A DNA stretch of 64,000 nucleotides from Utricularia gibba (lineage: Eukaryota > Streptophyta > Magnoliopsida > Lamiales > Lentibulariaceae): assembly GCA_002189035.1 (NCBI GenBank), contig NEEC01000020.1, positions 1,612,001 to 1,676,000 on the forward strand. The letters are read 5' to 3'. The translations under genes and the position numbers were made by a program. Position 1 is the stretch's first letter; every line of letters starts with the position of its first letter. This document shows, one piece after another, positions 32,705 through 43,276 of the stretch. The notes below the pieces were generated by a model. The model made no database searches, was not told where the DNA came from, and was given only the letters and a program-made list of their open reading frames with translations.

Positions 32705-35700
32705 TTAGGCATAGAATGTCCTCAGATGTGTTGCATTCCAGGATCGTGGAAATTCCACGCCGTGCAGCTGTTCTAGGTGATAAGCTCCTTTTCATATTGC
32801 CCTTGAGATCCGATAAGGGCTTCCTAGTTGCGGTCAAATTTTCTCACGTGTCTTTGTGATTGGATGCATCGGAGCACCGAGTCTCCTTCCGAGAATTCCC
32901 TTGCAGGAAACAAACTTGTTGTAATTACTTTCCATTCTTCTCTGATAAGCCCCTAGTCGGCATTAAATACTTTGTCGTTTTTCTTCCAACAATTCCAACT
33001 CCAATTTTCGCAAATCGGCATTTTCCTCTTTATTACAGTACTCCACGCGATTGCTCTTCAATGTTAGTTCGATTGAGCATATGGCTTCTGAGCCGTAAAC
33101 CAATAAGAAGGGGGACTCTTCTGTAGTGGTTCGAGGGTGGTGCGATATGACCATCGCACCTCATCCAACCGGCCCGCCATGACCCTCCAAAATCCTCAAG
33201 TTTGGTTTTCATACCTTGTCTGAGCATCCGATTTGTTACCTCCATGAGGCCATTGCTCTGAGGATGATAAACCAAAGTGAAGTTGTGCTTGACTGAATAC
33301 TTATCTAGGAAAGCATCCATCTTTCTTCCTGTGAACTGGGTTCCGTTATTGATTATGAGCTCTCGGGGTATCCCGAATCCGGATGAAGAACCGGATAACG
33401 GTTTCCTCAGAAATTTTCGCTACGGCTTCCGCATCTACCCACTTGGAGAAGTACTCGATCCCCACAATAACAAACTTTCTTTGACCAGAGGTTTGAGGGA
33501 AGAGCCCCATGATATCCAATCCCCAACGATCAAAAGGGCACGAGAGTGATAGAATGATCAAATTGTTTATCGGTTTTCTCGGTACATTCGCATGATACTG
33601 GCATATCTTGCATCTCTTCACCATTTTGATATTATCTCGCTTCATAGTTGGCTAGTAATACCCGCTTCTCAAAGCTTTCCTGCATAAGGATCGTATCCCG
33701 ATGTGGCTCCCACATTCTCCTTCATGCAAATTGGTTATAAGATCTTGAGAATATTCTCTCCCGACACACCTTAATAGGGGTCCATCGAAGGATCTTCAAT
33801 AAGGAATTCCACCTACTAGTGTATATCTCTTTGCCCTAATCTCAAGCTGTCGGGCTTCCGATTTTTCAAACGGTATTTCTCCGTTTTGCAGATATCGAAC
33901 GTAATGCGAGATCCAATCTTCGAGGAAATTCAGCTGCGGGGAGATGTCACTTCCTGGTTGCTAGGTATATAGTTCATTGCTCGCAAGATTACCGAAGGTT
34001 GATCCCGCAACCGAATTGTCACGCTTCCTTCTTTTAGCTCCTGAAATCCTACGGCAAACCGAGCAAGGCTATCCGCGGACCCGTTTTCTTCGCGGGCCAC
34101 ATGCGATAAGGTAAACTCCTTGAAAGTCTTCGCCAACTCCTTCGCCCTGGCACCATACAAAGTCATTAGGAGGTCATGGGTTTCATACTCACCCAAAAAT
34201 TGTCCTTGCACTAGCCGTGAATCGGTGTAAACGTCGATTTCCGCAACTCAAAGTTCCTTGGCAATTTTCATCCCTTCAACCAAGGCTTTATACTCAGCTA
34301 CATTGTTGGAGGCAGGGAACAAGAATTTCATCGTGACATAAATGTGTTCCCCGTCTTGAGTTCGGATGTCTATCCCTCATCCGACCTCGTTGTATGTTGA
34401 ACCATCAACGTACATAGCCCATGGGTCATTGGTTTCCATAAATTGTCAATTGGTCGAGTCATCTCGACCACGAAATTGGCTTGAGGCTGGGATTTGATCG
34501 ATGTTTTCGACCTTAACTTGATATCCATTGTGCTTAACTCAACCGCCCATTTAGCTACTCTTCCAGAAATTTCAGGTGAAGACAGAATATTCTTCAGAGG
34601 CTGATTGGTGAATACCATGACGTGCCGATCTTGGAAATATGATTTCAACTTGGTGGCCGCCATTTTCAGAGCCAGGATGAATTTCTCGGTTACTGCGTAC
34701 TGGGTTTCGGCCGGTAGCAGGACCTTGCTCAAATAATATACCGGCAGGTGTTTATCTCCCGAGATGGTTGTCAAGACTGCGCTGACTGCGACATGCGATA
34801 TTGATGGATAGAGTCCTAGGGGTTCCATATTCTTCGAGGCTACAAGAAGTGGGGGTGATGAGAGATTCTTTGAGCTTCTCAAGGAGATCTGACAATCCTC
34901 GTTCCATTCTAAAGTATATCCATTTCGTAGAACCTTGAACAGGGATACCGACTTATCGACCGACCGAGATATGAAACGGCTAAGGGTAGCAAGTTTACCC
35001 GTGAGACTCTGGTACTCCTTGATTGTCCTTGAGGGTTGCATTTCGCATATTGCCTTAATCTTCTCGGGGCCAGCTTCGATTCCCCTTTCCGATACATAGT
35101 GCCCAAGGAATTTTCCGCTTTGCACCCCGAAGCAGCATTTCAACGGGTTGAGTTTTAATCCGTATGACCGACATAGAGAGAAACAAGAATCCAAATACGC
35201 CAAATGATCTTCTTCATTCATTGATTTTACGATAATATCGTCCACATACACCTCCATCGAGGTACCGATTTCAGAATAGAAGATCTTGTTCACCAATCTC
35301 TGATAAGTAGCCCCAGCATTCTTCAAGCCGATAGGCATCGCGACGTAGCAGTAGACCCCGTCCTTAGTGTAGAAGGTGGTTTTCGGCTGATCCTTCTCGG
35401 CAACGAAGAGCCGATATCCAGAATAGGCATCCATGGTGCTCATGAATCGGGATCCGGCAATGGCATCTACCAGTTGGTCTATTTTTGGTAAGGGGTAAGG
35501 ATCCCTCTTGCAACAGGCATTGAGGTCCATGAAGTCCACGCACATTCTCCATTTTCCCCTTGGCTTCGGGACAACGACAGGGTTGGCCACCCATTCAAAG
35601 TACTGAATCTCCTTCACGTAGTCGGCTTCCAAGAGCTCCCTCGTTTTCTCTTTGATAATTTGGCACTTCTCTTCGGAGAAATGCCGTTGTTTTTTCCGAA

Positions 35701-36000
35701 TCGGCTTTGCCCCCAGATAAGTATTAATGTGATGATCAGTCTAGGCAAAAATATCGACATTCTTACTTAGAAGTTCCGCTAACCTTTTTTCAAACTCGGC
35801 ATTCAAGCTGATTCCAAGGATCTCGACAAGACGATAACATAACAGGATTGGGCAGCTAGTTGGTCGATATCCAGCATGCAGATGCCCCTTGGTGTTGGAA
35901 ACTTAACTTTCAGATACACGGTTGAGGGTAACATACTGAATTGGTTAATGCCAGGTCGGCTGAGAATGATGTTATATGAAACCTCCGAATCCAATATCAA
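32705..36000 (-). pseudogene. Tat gypsy pol relic: protease, RT, RNase H, second RNase H, integrase
   Basis: From 36000 leftwards: end of protease region (YNIILSRPGINQF, VKFPTPRGI). RT lead-in (KKQRHFSEEKCQ) has a stop in place of tryptophan near 35743. RT proper follows (GKWRMCVDFMDLNACCKRDPYP, catalytic VYVDDIIVKS at about 35245), then RNase H (PVYYLSKVLL, ALKMAATKLKSYF). A second RNase H-like segment (NNVAEYKALVEGM, VYTDSRLVQGQF, ENGSADSLARFA; 34330-33930) has a TGA. Integrase shows the zinc-finger half CKICQYHA, first aspartate block WGLDIMG and YHPQSNGLMEVTNR. Pol ends PRSWNATHLRTFYA with TAA at 32707-32705. The longest open piece is 34370-35632 (420 codons). Stops and frameshifts exclude function. 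Confidence 0.93.
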
Positions 36001-36671
36001 GGATTACAGCCTTTCCGTCCGATTTTAGCCTGCAGCACCAAATGTTACGGGTAACATTATGGGTAACATTATTTTCGGATATCGGCTACCTTCATTCCCG
36101 TGGTGTTCCTAATGTCCCTTTTTTCATTCTGTCATTTGTGCGGGGACCCTTCAGCACTGTTTCTTAAAGCCAAATCGATATCGGCCAAGACGTCTCCTCT
36201 CCCCATGGACACGTTCTAGTCAAAGGCATCTTTGAAGCCCCTACTCTTTCTCTCCCTGGGTAGCACTTGGCTGTCGATAAGCTTTCTTCTCTCGCAAATC
36301 TGGTCTAGTTCTCTTTTCAGCTATTCTTCCCTTTTCTCTAAGATCTCACCAGCTGTGTTTCCCCTATCCGTTCTTGGCTAATAGACAACTTGGTTGCGCC
36401 TCTTCCTTCGTAGCATCTCCTCCTCAGTTTTGGATTCGGTCTCCGTGTCTTGGAGATACTCCGGTATCAGGGGTTGCTTACCTATTCGCCATTCGGTTTC
36501 GGGTGTCCCCTTCTGTGTGTTGGAATTCAACCCCGAAGAGGCTTTAAAGTCGGAGAAGATTTCTGTCACAAGGGCCTTCAGTTGTTCCCTACTAATAACC
36601 ATGAGGCCGGGGTCTTGTACGCCGGCGCTTCCTTCGTGGCCTGAGTTGGTGGCCATGCTATTTTCCGCCAT
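36001..36671 (-). pseudogene. Tat gypsy gag relic, heavily shortened
   Basis: A start at ATG 36671 (MAENSMATNSGHEGS) follows the primer region; upstream codons in the same frame cross the LTR end and are not gag. The N-terminal frame runs to 36378 (EQLKALVTEIFSDF, TPETEWRIGKQPLIPEY). Further down in frames with stops are LDQICERRKLIDSQVL and SMGRGDVLADIDLALRN. Only about 670 bp lie between the gag start and protease, far less than a full gag, so the capsid and zinc-knuckle part is deleted. Confidence 0.7.
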
Positions 36672-36726
36672 GATGGATGCTTGATGAGCGGCTCCTGTGG
36701 ATTTCTCGAGTGGGGTAGTTGATCTG

Positions 36727-36748
36727 GCCTCACGGTGGGCGCCGAAAA
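36727..36748 (-). other. Probable primer-binding region of the Tat element
   Basis: Directly after the 5' LTR end the minus strand reads TTTTCGGCGCCCACCGTGAG. A GGCGCC core just inside the LTR is common in Tat and related gypsy elements. The cognate tRNA cannot be named from sequence alone. Confidence 0.55.
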
Positions 36749-37278
36749 TGTTAAGGGTGAAAATGGATGACCGAGAGGGTTTCGATTTTTGAGTTATGGG
36801 TGTAGCCGGGTGTGCCACACCTAGTTAAGTTGTTGTGTTTTACTCAATTCGATTGGCAGAAATAAAGATGGGCAGAGATTTTTACGTGGAAACCATTGGA
36901 GAATGGAAAAACCATGAAGCTGTCGGAGCTCGCCGGAAAATATCTTCACTGGATGGGAGTGGGGGGAAAATACAGGTTAAAGGGCTTAGACTCCAATCCC
37001 CTTTTCGTTCAGGATATCTCCTACTTATAGAAGAGGTCGATCTGACCGAATTCTCAATTCTGTAGGTGTCGGTTGCTTTCTGTGCTTGTACTATGATCTT
37101 ACTTTTTAGATGATCGCCACCTGTTCAGCTATGATTCGACCACTTTTCAGACTGTGTTATACGGCCGACGTTGTCAGATCTCTGACACATATCGGTCTAC
37201 GCCTGGTGTTATTCCATCAGAGCTCCTTTTGGCAGCCTTTTAGAGGCTGATTATCCTCATCCGATTTACACCCCATCA
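36749..37278 (-). mobile_element. 5' LTR of the Tat gypsy element (family A, 530 bp)
   Basis: Minus strand starts TGATGGGGTGTAAATC and ends CACCCTTAACA. Aligned by eye with the solo LTR at 5016-5558 across its length. TATA-like TATAAGTAG lies near 37023-37031 on the minus strand. Followed outside by target duplication AGTTG (37279-37283). Confidence 0.9.
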
Positions 37279-37283
37279 AGTTG

Positions 37284-37615
37284 AATACGAATAAGAGAAA
37301 CTCAGTTACTAACAGAAAATAAAACATTTTGTTGAAATGATTTGTTTGGAAATTCTTGAAGAGCTAATCATTGGTTCTTCTCTCGATTGGAATAGCTGTT
37401 ATGCTTAGTACTTTACTTGTTGAATAGATGAAATATAACAAAGATATATCTTTTTTTATCAGAGGTTCAATTATCATTGAAAGGAGGATTAGTCTAAAAT
37501 TTAGGATACATTATCGAAAGATCAAACTTCCATTGCCGAAAAGCAAAGTAAAGGCTTTCATAAAAAATGTCATAGAATTGAGAATGAAGTTTTCATTTTA
37601 TACATATCAATTCAT
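37284..37615 (-). pseudogene. ndhB: ndhB relic, copy 2 (5' piece), interrupted by the Tat gypsy
   Basis: ATG at 37615 on the minus strand; YVQNENFILNSM-like start, then FMKAFTLLFGNGSLIF, DISLLYFIYSTSK, NFQTNHFNKMFYFLL and TEFLLFVF, following plastid NdhB but missing about 20 residues (between FYFL and TEFLL). The gypsy insertion falls after FVF, and ndhB resumes at 30092. It pairs with copy 1 at 18052 as part of an inverted duplication. Confidence 0.9.
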
Positions 37616-38564
37616 GAATTAGTAAATGCATCCAATTTTCAAAATAATTCAATTATGTGAAACTTTGCATTTTTGGAATCAAATAGGATCATGATCAAAT
37701 GTTATTTCACGGTATTTACATGGGGTTCATATTTACTTTAAGAAAGTCCCAAAGAGTGCTTAGTTGATCCATGATTTATCATCGATCCATTTCGATCATT
37801 TCTTTTTCATTTGGATCAAATTTTGCTGGTTTTTCTTCTGCAGTATAAGAATGGGGGTTTAAGAATCTGTTTTTCGTTTTTATAATGGCTAAAATTATTT
37901 ATTTTGGCATTTTTGCCCCATTTATAGAGTTGATCTCCAAAGATATGAAAGGTCCCCCCCCCCCCCCACTTTTAATTGAGCCTCCGTTTCCCTCCTTTTC
38001 CTTCTAGCATTGGAAAATCCTGCATTTTACATAATTTAGGTGATCTTCTCCTTGGGTTTCCAAAATAGTTTAAAAGAAGTGCTTCCAATCATTTAAGTCG
38101 AGGTATTTTAAGTTGTTTGTTGATGCAGACAAGGTTAGGGAAAACCTCTGAAATTATTTCAATATTGAACCTAAGAATTGCAAATTAAATATGTTTCGAA
38201 AGAAGATCTTTTGTCTCATGGTAGCCTGCTCCTGAAGAGGAGCTAGGACCAATGTAGTCAGGTTTTCATGTTCCAATTGAACACTTCAGGTTTTTTTTTT
38301 AATTATTTCTAATGAAATGAAATAAAATTAAGTAGACGAAGATCCCAGCCAAGCCAGTTGATAAAGCTAAAAATTGGATATCCCACGCAATAATCATCAA
38401 GGCAAATTAAATGGTTCTCAATGACTTCAATTAGACTCTACTAATCTGGTATAGAATCTTCAATTTTGATTCGTTCTACAATTCAACGTTAGGTGAGATA
38501 AAAAAATTCATTCTTTTTTTTAATTTTATTCTTCAGTTTCTGATAAGCTAACTATTTTGTTTGC
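37616..38564 (-). other. Spacer between ndhB' and accD', inverted copy of the 16.9-18.05 kb spacer
   Basis: The first 150 bp (CCTATTTGATTCCAAAAATG on minus) and the last 170 bp next to accD' (CTACTAATCTGGTATA, TGATAAGCTAACTA on the plus strand) match the copy-1 spacer. The middle differs and includes a poly-C run at 37956-37968. Confidence 0.65.
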
Positions 38565-38835
38565 TAGAATCATTTTTCTTAGTGTTAGTGTGATCTACTT
38601 CACCGAATCGGAATTCAAAAGAAAGAAGCCGTGAAGTTTAAATAACTCACTGAAAATGCTTTTTAAAATAAATATTCAGACACTTGTAAACCTTCCGTTA
38701 CTGTTTTCTTTAATGTTTGTTCAATTACTCCTTAAACCCACAAATGCAATGTAGAAATTGGGTTCACCAATAATGATACCTCCCAACATACCAAAAGTTG
38801 ATGTTACCCCATCAGGGGAGACGTAAGGATTGTTA
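38565..38835 (-). pseudogene. accD: accD C-terminal relic, copy 2
   Basis: Minus strand reads [28 protein letters not shown], then after stops and slips ELFKLHGFFLLNS. Same region as copy 1 but with a 40-bp-scale deletion (the VFDLII part) and more damage. Similarity to copy 1 extends upstream to about 38915 (GCAAGAAGTTTAA), matching 16450-16500. Confidence 0.88.
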
Positions 38836-38929
38836 CATAAAATAATTTTTTACTTTAGCCATTTGCATCAAGCTTAAACTTCTTGCATGTGCGCACCCCC
38901 CATGTAAGGAAATAAGCCCACAATTTGAA

Positions 38930-39377
38930 GTGGGTCTTTGCTCCTTCGCAGGCTGGAAATGAAGTGGTGCCGGGCCCTGAGGAGATGTGGCTTCGGCACT
39001 TATCTCTAGCAGTTATCGGAGTGGCATAAGGTGATGGTTAGTGCACCCTCTGGAAGAGAGGATGAGTTGTGTCTAGGTAGCAGAAGAGGAGGCGAACAAC
39101 TATAGTGTGGAGGGGTGATGAAGATCAGATCACAACTGGAGTGTGCATGTGAGGGTTGGTTGTAGAGGCTGTGCATTTGTGTTCGTTTCCGATCTTATTG
39201 TGCTGTTCGATATTGAACGTCCAGAAGGTTTTATTAGGTGTAAACCTAGCGTTTTATCTGGCTATATTGTGGCTTTCATCAAATCACATACAATTAAATC
39301 AACACAACAACTCATGCATTCCTGAGGTGCATGTGTTGGGCACCACGTGTGTGCAGAGTGATCTTTCTATTTCAACA
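38930..39377 (+). mobile_element. Probable 5' LTR of a copia element (left end uncertain)
   Basis: Ends CTATTTCAACA at 39377, followed by a degenerate primer site TGCCATCAGAGC (39380-39391; usual TGGTATCAGAGC). It is GC-richer than its surroundings. The left limit is inferred from where the accD' duplication stops; no 3' LTR was found. Confidence 0.5.
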
Positions 39378-39399
39378 GGTGCCATCAGAGCGAGGTTCG

Positions 39400-41265
39400 G
39401 ATGAACGAGGTTCGCGTAATGCCCAAATTAATGCCACAAATTATTCCTTGCGTGTGCTCCAAGATTGAATCTGAGTTAGTATGTAAGGATCTTCAGGATC
39501 CAATAATCAATGCAGCAGATCGGCCCATTAGTGCAGGAGAACATGAGTGGCGATGTTTGCATATGAAGGCTGTATCAATAATGAACCTCTGCACTGAAAA
39601 CAGCCTTTCTCATAGAATTAATGAGTTCCATGATGCTCAAAAGCTCTAGAAAGTATTGGAGGAAATGTTCCAAGCTGACAATGCATTAAACAAATTAGCA
39701 TTATACAAGAGCATCTTGTTTGAAGTATAAGGACGGAGAGTCAATGTTAGAGCACTTGAGCTGATTTAAGGATATCATGGATCAAATGTTCTTAGAAAAA
39801 ATGAGTTTTGATGAGGAGATACAAGCCATTCAACTTATGGACACTCTTCTAGATTCATGGGAAATACTAGTGATCACTTTGAGAAACTCCGCTGGTGGTG
39901 GTCTCAAATTTGATGCTATCGCCGCCTCTCTACTTCAGAGGAGCTATGGGGGAGGAACTCAGGTGTGGAGAAAAGCTTTGACAACAAGGATACGCTTGCT
40001 TACGATAATGGAGAATTTAGAGAGCGATCTCAAGAGAGGTCTAGTAGATCTGGAAGAGATAAGTTCAAAGACCATCAGAAATGACATACTAGGGATGGGA
40101 AGCATGAAAAGAAGCTAGAGACATGATCATGTTTTGATTGTGGTAAGAAACTCCACCTACGAAAACATTGTTGCAGTTACAAGAAATGTCAAGAAAACAC
40201 ATCAAAAGAATGGCAAGCAATGGATCAACCAGAAAGGAATTCCACATCATATTTGAGTCATGTGGATGATGATTTACTAGTGTTGTTAGCAGCAGAGGCT
40301 GGGGAAATGGGCATCGAGAATTCTTGGTTTGTTGATTTAGCCGCCTGATTTCATGCAACATCTAGACATACGATCTACTATAAGCTGTGTAAGTCCTACA
40401 TCGTCAATGTTTAGAAGCTGGGGAAATAGGAAATAGGTGATTTAATGCTCACTACTAATATGGGGACCCTGTTATAAGTAGGTGAGTTAGACATGAGTGG
40501 TTATAGACATAGTCTTAGTGAAATGACCTCCAAGTTGATTAAGAGCTCCATGGTAGTGGTGAAATGATATATGGTTGGGAGGTTGTATAAAACTGAATTG
40601 ACGGATGAGCCTGTAGAACTGTATGATGTCACCGGTTCACATGTAGCATATGATTTATGGCATAGGAGAATGGGGCATCTGTTAGAAGCTGGAATACAGA
40701 TTGTCCAGCGAATTCCAGATTGAAAGTATCGAATCCTCAAGTGTATGTGAGAGCTCTTATTTATGGGAAGCATCATAGAGTAGCATTTCCATCAAGCATT
40801 TAGAAGCACACATATAAGCTTGACGTTGGAGGTCCACTAAATATTCCTATTTGGAGGGATGCAGCATTATTTGACGTTTGTGGATGATGCCATGCGAAAA
40901 ACATGGGTTTACCTTGCGAAGAAAAAATCAGATGTTTTTCAGACCTTCAAGCATTTCCATTTAATGTTTGAAAGGGAGACAGAAGCTCAGCTTAAGTGTA
41001 TCTAGACAGATAATGGTGTGGAATTTTGTAGTGATGAAGTCAAATTTTATTGCCTTTGAAAGGTTGTCATAGAACCTTGAGCACCGCAACACAACCCAAT
41101 TGCTGAAAGCACTCAAGCCTGTCTATTATTTATCTAACAGAAGTCCCAAGAAGTCACTTTCATTTTGCATACCAGAACAAGCATGGATTGGGAAATCAGT
41201 AAGTTTTAATCATTTACAAGTTTTTGGTTGTAAGGCTTTTGTGAGACATTTTGATTGAATATAGC
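39400..41265 (+). pseudogene. Copia gag-protease-integrase relic, truncated
   Basis: Gag: CKDLQDPIINAADRP, EHEWRCLHMKAVSIMNLC, DSWEILVITLRNSA. Zinc knuckle near 40128 reads CFDCGKKLHLRKHC, with leucine replacing the usual glycine. Protease region SWFVDLAA-stop lacks D-S/T-G. Pre-integrase text LWHRRMGHL at about 40660. Integrase: DVGGPLNIP, FVDDAMRKTWVYL (about 40875), TDNGVEFCS (about 41010), QHNPIAEST and VFGCKAFVRHFD, after which homology stops at about 41265. Frameshifts and stops throughout; RT and RNase H missing. Confidence 0.87.
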
Positions 41266-42685
41266 TCAGATAATTTTTTCTTATGTTGGAAACACACACC
41301 ATCCCTGAATTTCTTGAAAAGGAATGAATGTTGAATAAATGTAATAGGCAAAAATGACTCCAACACTTAGGTTATTTATTATGCAAAAAATATGTATTCC
41401 ACCCATGATGTGTCTATAAAACTTTTTCAAAAATTATGTGCGATTTGATCTGTGATGTCGGGTACTATTGCGCATACAATAGAATATATACAGTTGTTTG
41501 TGTTAATAACAATTGCAATCAAAAGATTATATGTGTATTGTCCATAAAGATGTGCACAATTAATACAAAAAACTAGACAACATTATTGAAAGATATTCGT
41601 TGAAAATTCAAAATCTCAAAATACTTTATGTAACAAACTATAACTATTGTCAATTATTGTAGAGACAAATTTTACTATTATTCTTTGATTTTACCTATGC
41701 ACCTCATGGAAATCTCATGAGAATTGTTTCATAAAACTTTCTTAAGTATCATATTACATCTGATATCCTTTCTTTATAGATGTATTATAAAACTAAATTA
41801 AAAAATATTCACAAATTATTCATATGTTTACATGTTCGTAATATTTTATTCATAAAATATTGCAGTAATACAATATTTTTTTATAAATTTTGTATGTTTT
41901 GTAGAAATAAAAATAAAAATATAAAAGTACATTTAAAAAACATTATATATGCAAACAATTTTTTTTTGTTAGAAACGACAGATGAAACTAGTGGTAAATG
42001 ATCTCATTCTTTGGTCTTTCTTATTTTTTATTCGTCAGTTATTATGATGATAAAATTAATAATAATAATAATATATTATTAAAACATAATAATATTATCT
42101 ATGAGCCCAATTATTTTACTTATGAACTAAGAGCTAATGTCTGTATGCTTTGTTAAAATGGCAAACGACTACTATTTATTTAATTATTATATAATAAATA
42201 TATAAAATGGAAAACTAAAGGTTTAATTACCTATATATAAAAAAATATTAAAACTAAAAATATATGATATGTTTACAAATGCTCAACTGGGACACAGGTA
42301 TTTTGCCAACCCTAAGGACTCAACGGGGATCCCCTTATTTCTTTATCTGATTCCATGTCAAAGTAAAGGGCCCCTTTCTTGTTTCTTGACAAAGTTCTAG
42401 AGTTTTTTTGGCCTAAATTACAAAGTGAGTCTATTTTATTGCTATTTCAAAAAACAACTTGATAGTTTTTATTATTATACTTTTGATAGCTTAATTGATT
42501 GATTCACAACACCCATTCTTTAATATTTATAGGCACTTTACAAGTTATAACAAATAAGGCACCATGAGATTAAATGTATACTATATTTTTTATTTCTATA
42601 AAACTATCGATAGATATGGTATATTTTCTATACTCTCTTTTATTTATTATCTTAGAAAATTTGAAATATTTGATGACTTCAGTGA
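41266..42685. other. AT-rich stretch, no gene recognised
   Basis: Contains a small TAA microsatellite near 42055-42075 and low-complexity ORFs only. Confidence 0.5.
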
Positions 42686-42689
42686 ATCA

Positions 42690-42805
42690 TCTTATTGTCC
42701 TAAAAAAAGTAATCTTTCGTGATGAAGTCCGTTGATTGGGGTAAAATAATTGTATCTCTTAGGACACGTACACGCACCTTTTAATGTATACGGTTCAAAA
42801 AGAAT
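42690..42805 (-). pseudogene. clpP: clpP scrap: group II intron 3' end and start of next exon (plastid-derived)
   Basis: Minus strand reads GAACCGTATACATTAAAAGG through GTGTACGTGTCC, which fits the 34-nt domain V of a group II intron (GAGCCGTATG...GTACGGTTC type). Then a domain VI/3' splice segment TTTTACCCCAATCAAC, and GGACTTCATCACGAAAGATT, whose translation (LHHERLLFLGQ, then a stop) matches the plastid ClpP exon 2 start (LYRERLLFLGQ). ClpP is the chloroplast protease catalytic subunit. Only a few dozen coding bases survive. It forms the left flank of the gypsy nest. Confidence 0.72.
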
Positions 42806-42809
42806 TTGG

Positions 42810-43017
42810 TTGACTCTCGGGAGTGATTGAAAGAGAGACCCGCTCAAGCAGACGGGCACTGCTGTGTGCGAGAGTAAGCATGCGGTTTGCCGGGCAGGGC
42901 ACGGTAGCAGGCCCACATGACCGGATGAGGTGGATGCTGTGTGGGGTAATGTGGCCATGTGTCTCACCATCGGAAAGGATGAGAAGATGAAAGGGAGGGG
43001 TGACCAACCACATACTA
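42810..43017 (+). mobile_element. Chromovirus-like gypsy 5' LTR, left part (split by copia)
   Basis: GC-rich text ACTCTCGGGAGTGATTGAAA and GAGAGACCCGCTCAAGCAGA parallels the 3' LTR near 59550-59590 (GAGAGACCCACTCGAGTAGA). It ends at TACTA (43013-43017), the target site of the copia insertion, and continues at 49019. The left boundary against the clpP scrap is uncertain. Confidence 0.65.
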
Positions 43018-43276
43018 TGAACAAGAACACGATTTGGGAATTTATGTTCTACTCAACTAAAATGAACATACCAGTATATATACAAATGAAAAGAAATAGA
43101 ATAAATAAATAAATAAATAATAAATATAAATATACAATATTAATAAAACATCATCTTTTCTTTTGTGCACGATCGTTTGCATCTTCCTTCGCGTCATTGA
43201 CATTCAACACACTTGCATCCTCATTTATGTCTTTCTCATTCAACACCCCCCCCCCTCAAGCTGGAATTGGGAGACA

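Larger units (their letters stand above)
30093..37278 (-). mobile_element. Ty3/gypsy element, Tat lineage, inserted in an ndhB relic; 3' LTR almost wholly deleted
   Basis: Bounded by AGTTG at 30088-30092 and 37279-37283 (target duplication). From the right on the minus strand: 5' LTR (37278-36749), primer-site region, gag start, a worn gag, protease, reverse transcriptase, RNase H, a second archaeal-type RNase H region and integrase, with pol ending at 32705. Beyond come a tandem-repeat region and an antisense ORF. At the left boundary only about 15 bp of LTR remain (TGTTAAGGGCGATAA against TGTTAAGGGTGAAAA at 36749), then antisense-ORF sequence starts. Dual RNase H and an antisense ORF between pol and 3' LTR are recognised Tat traits. 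The element is defective. Confidence 0.9.

Noticed and set aside
33277-33549. Plus-strand ORF within the pol region
   Set aside because: Shadow of the minus-strand integrase frame.
37956-37968. Poly-C run as a regulatory or polypurine signal
   Set aside because: No LTR begins or ends next to it; probably a simple homopolymer in decayed plastid spacer.
42692-43030. 112-codon minus ORF ending GLHHERLLFLGQ
   Set aside because: A chance fusion of gypsy LTR text with the clpP exon scrap, with a stop directly after; not a gene.
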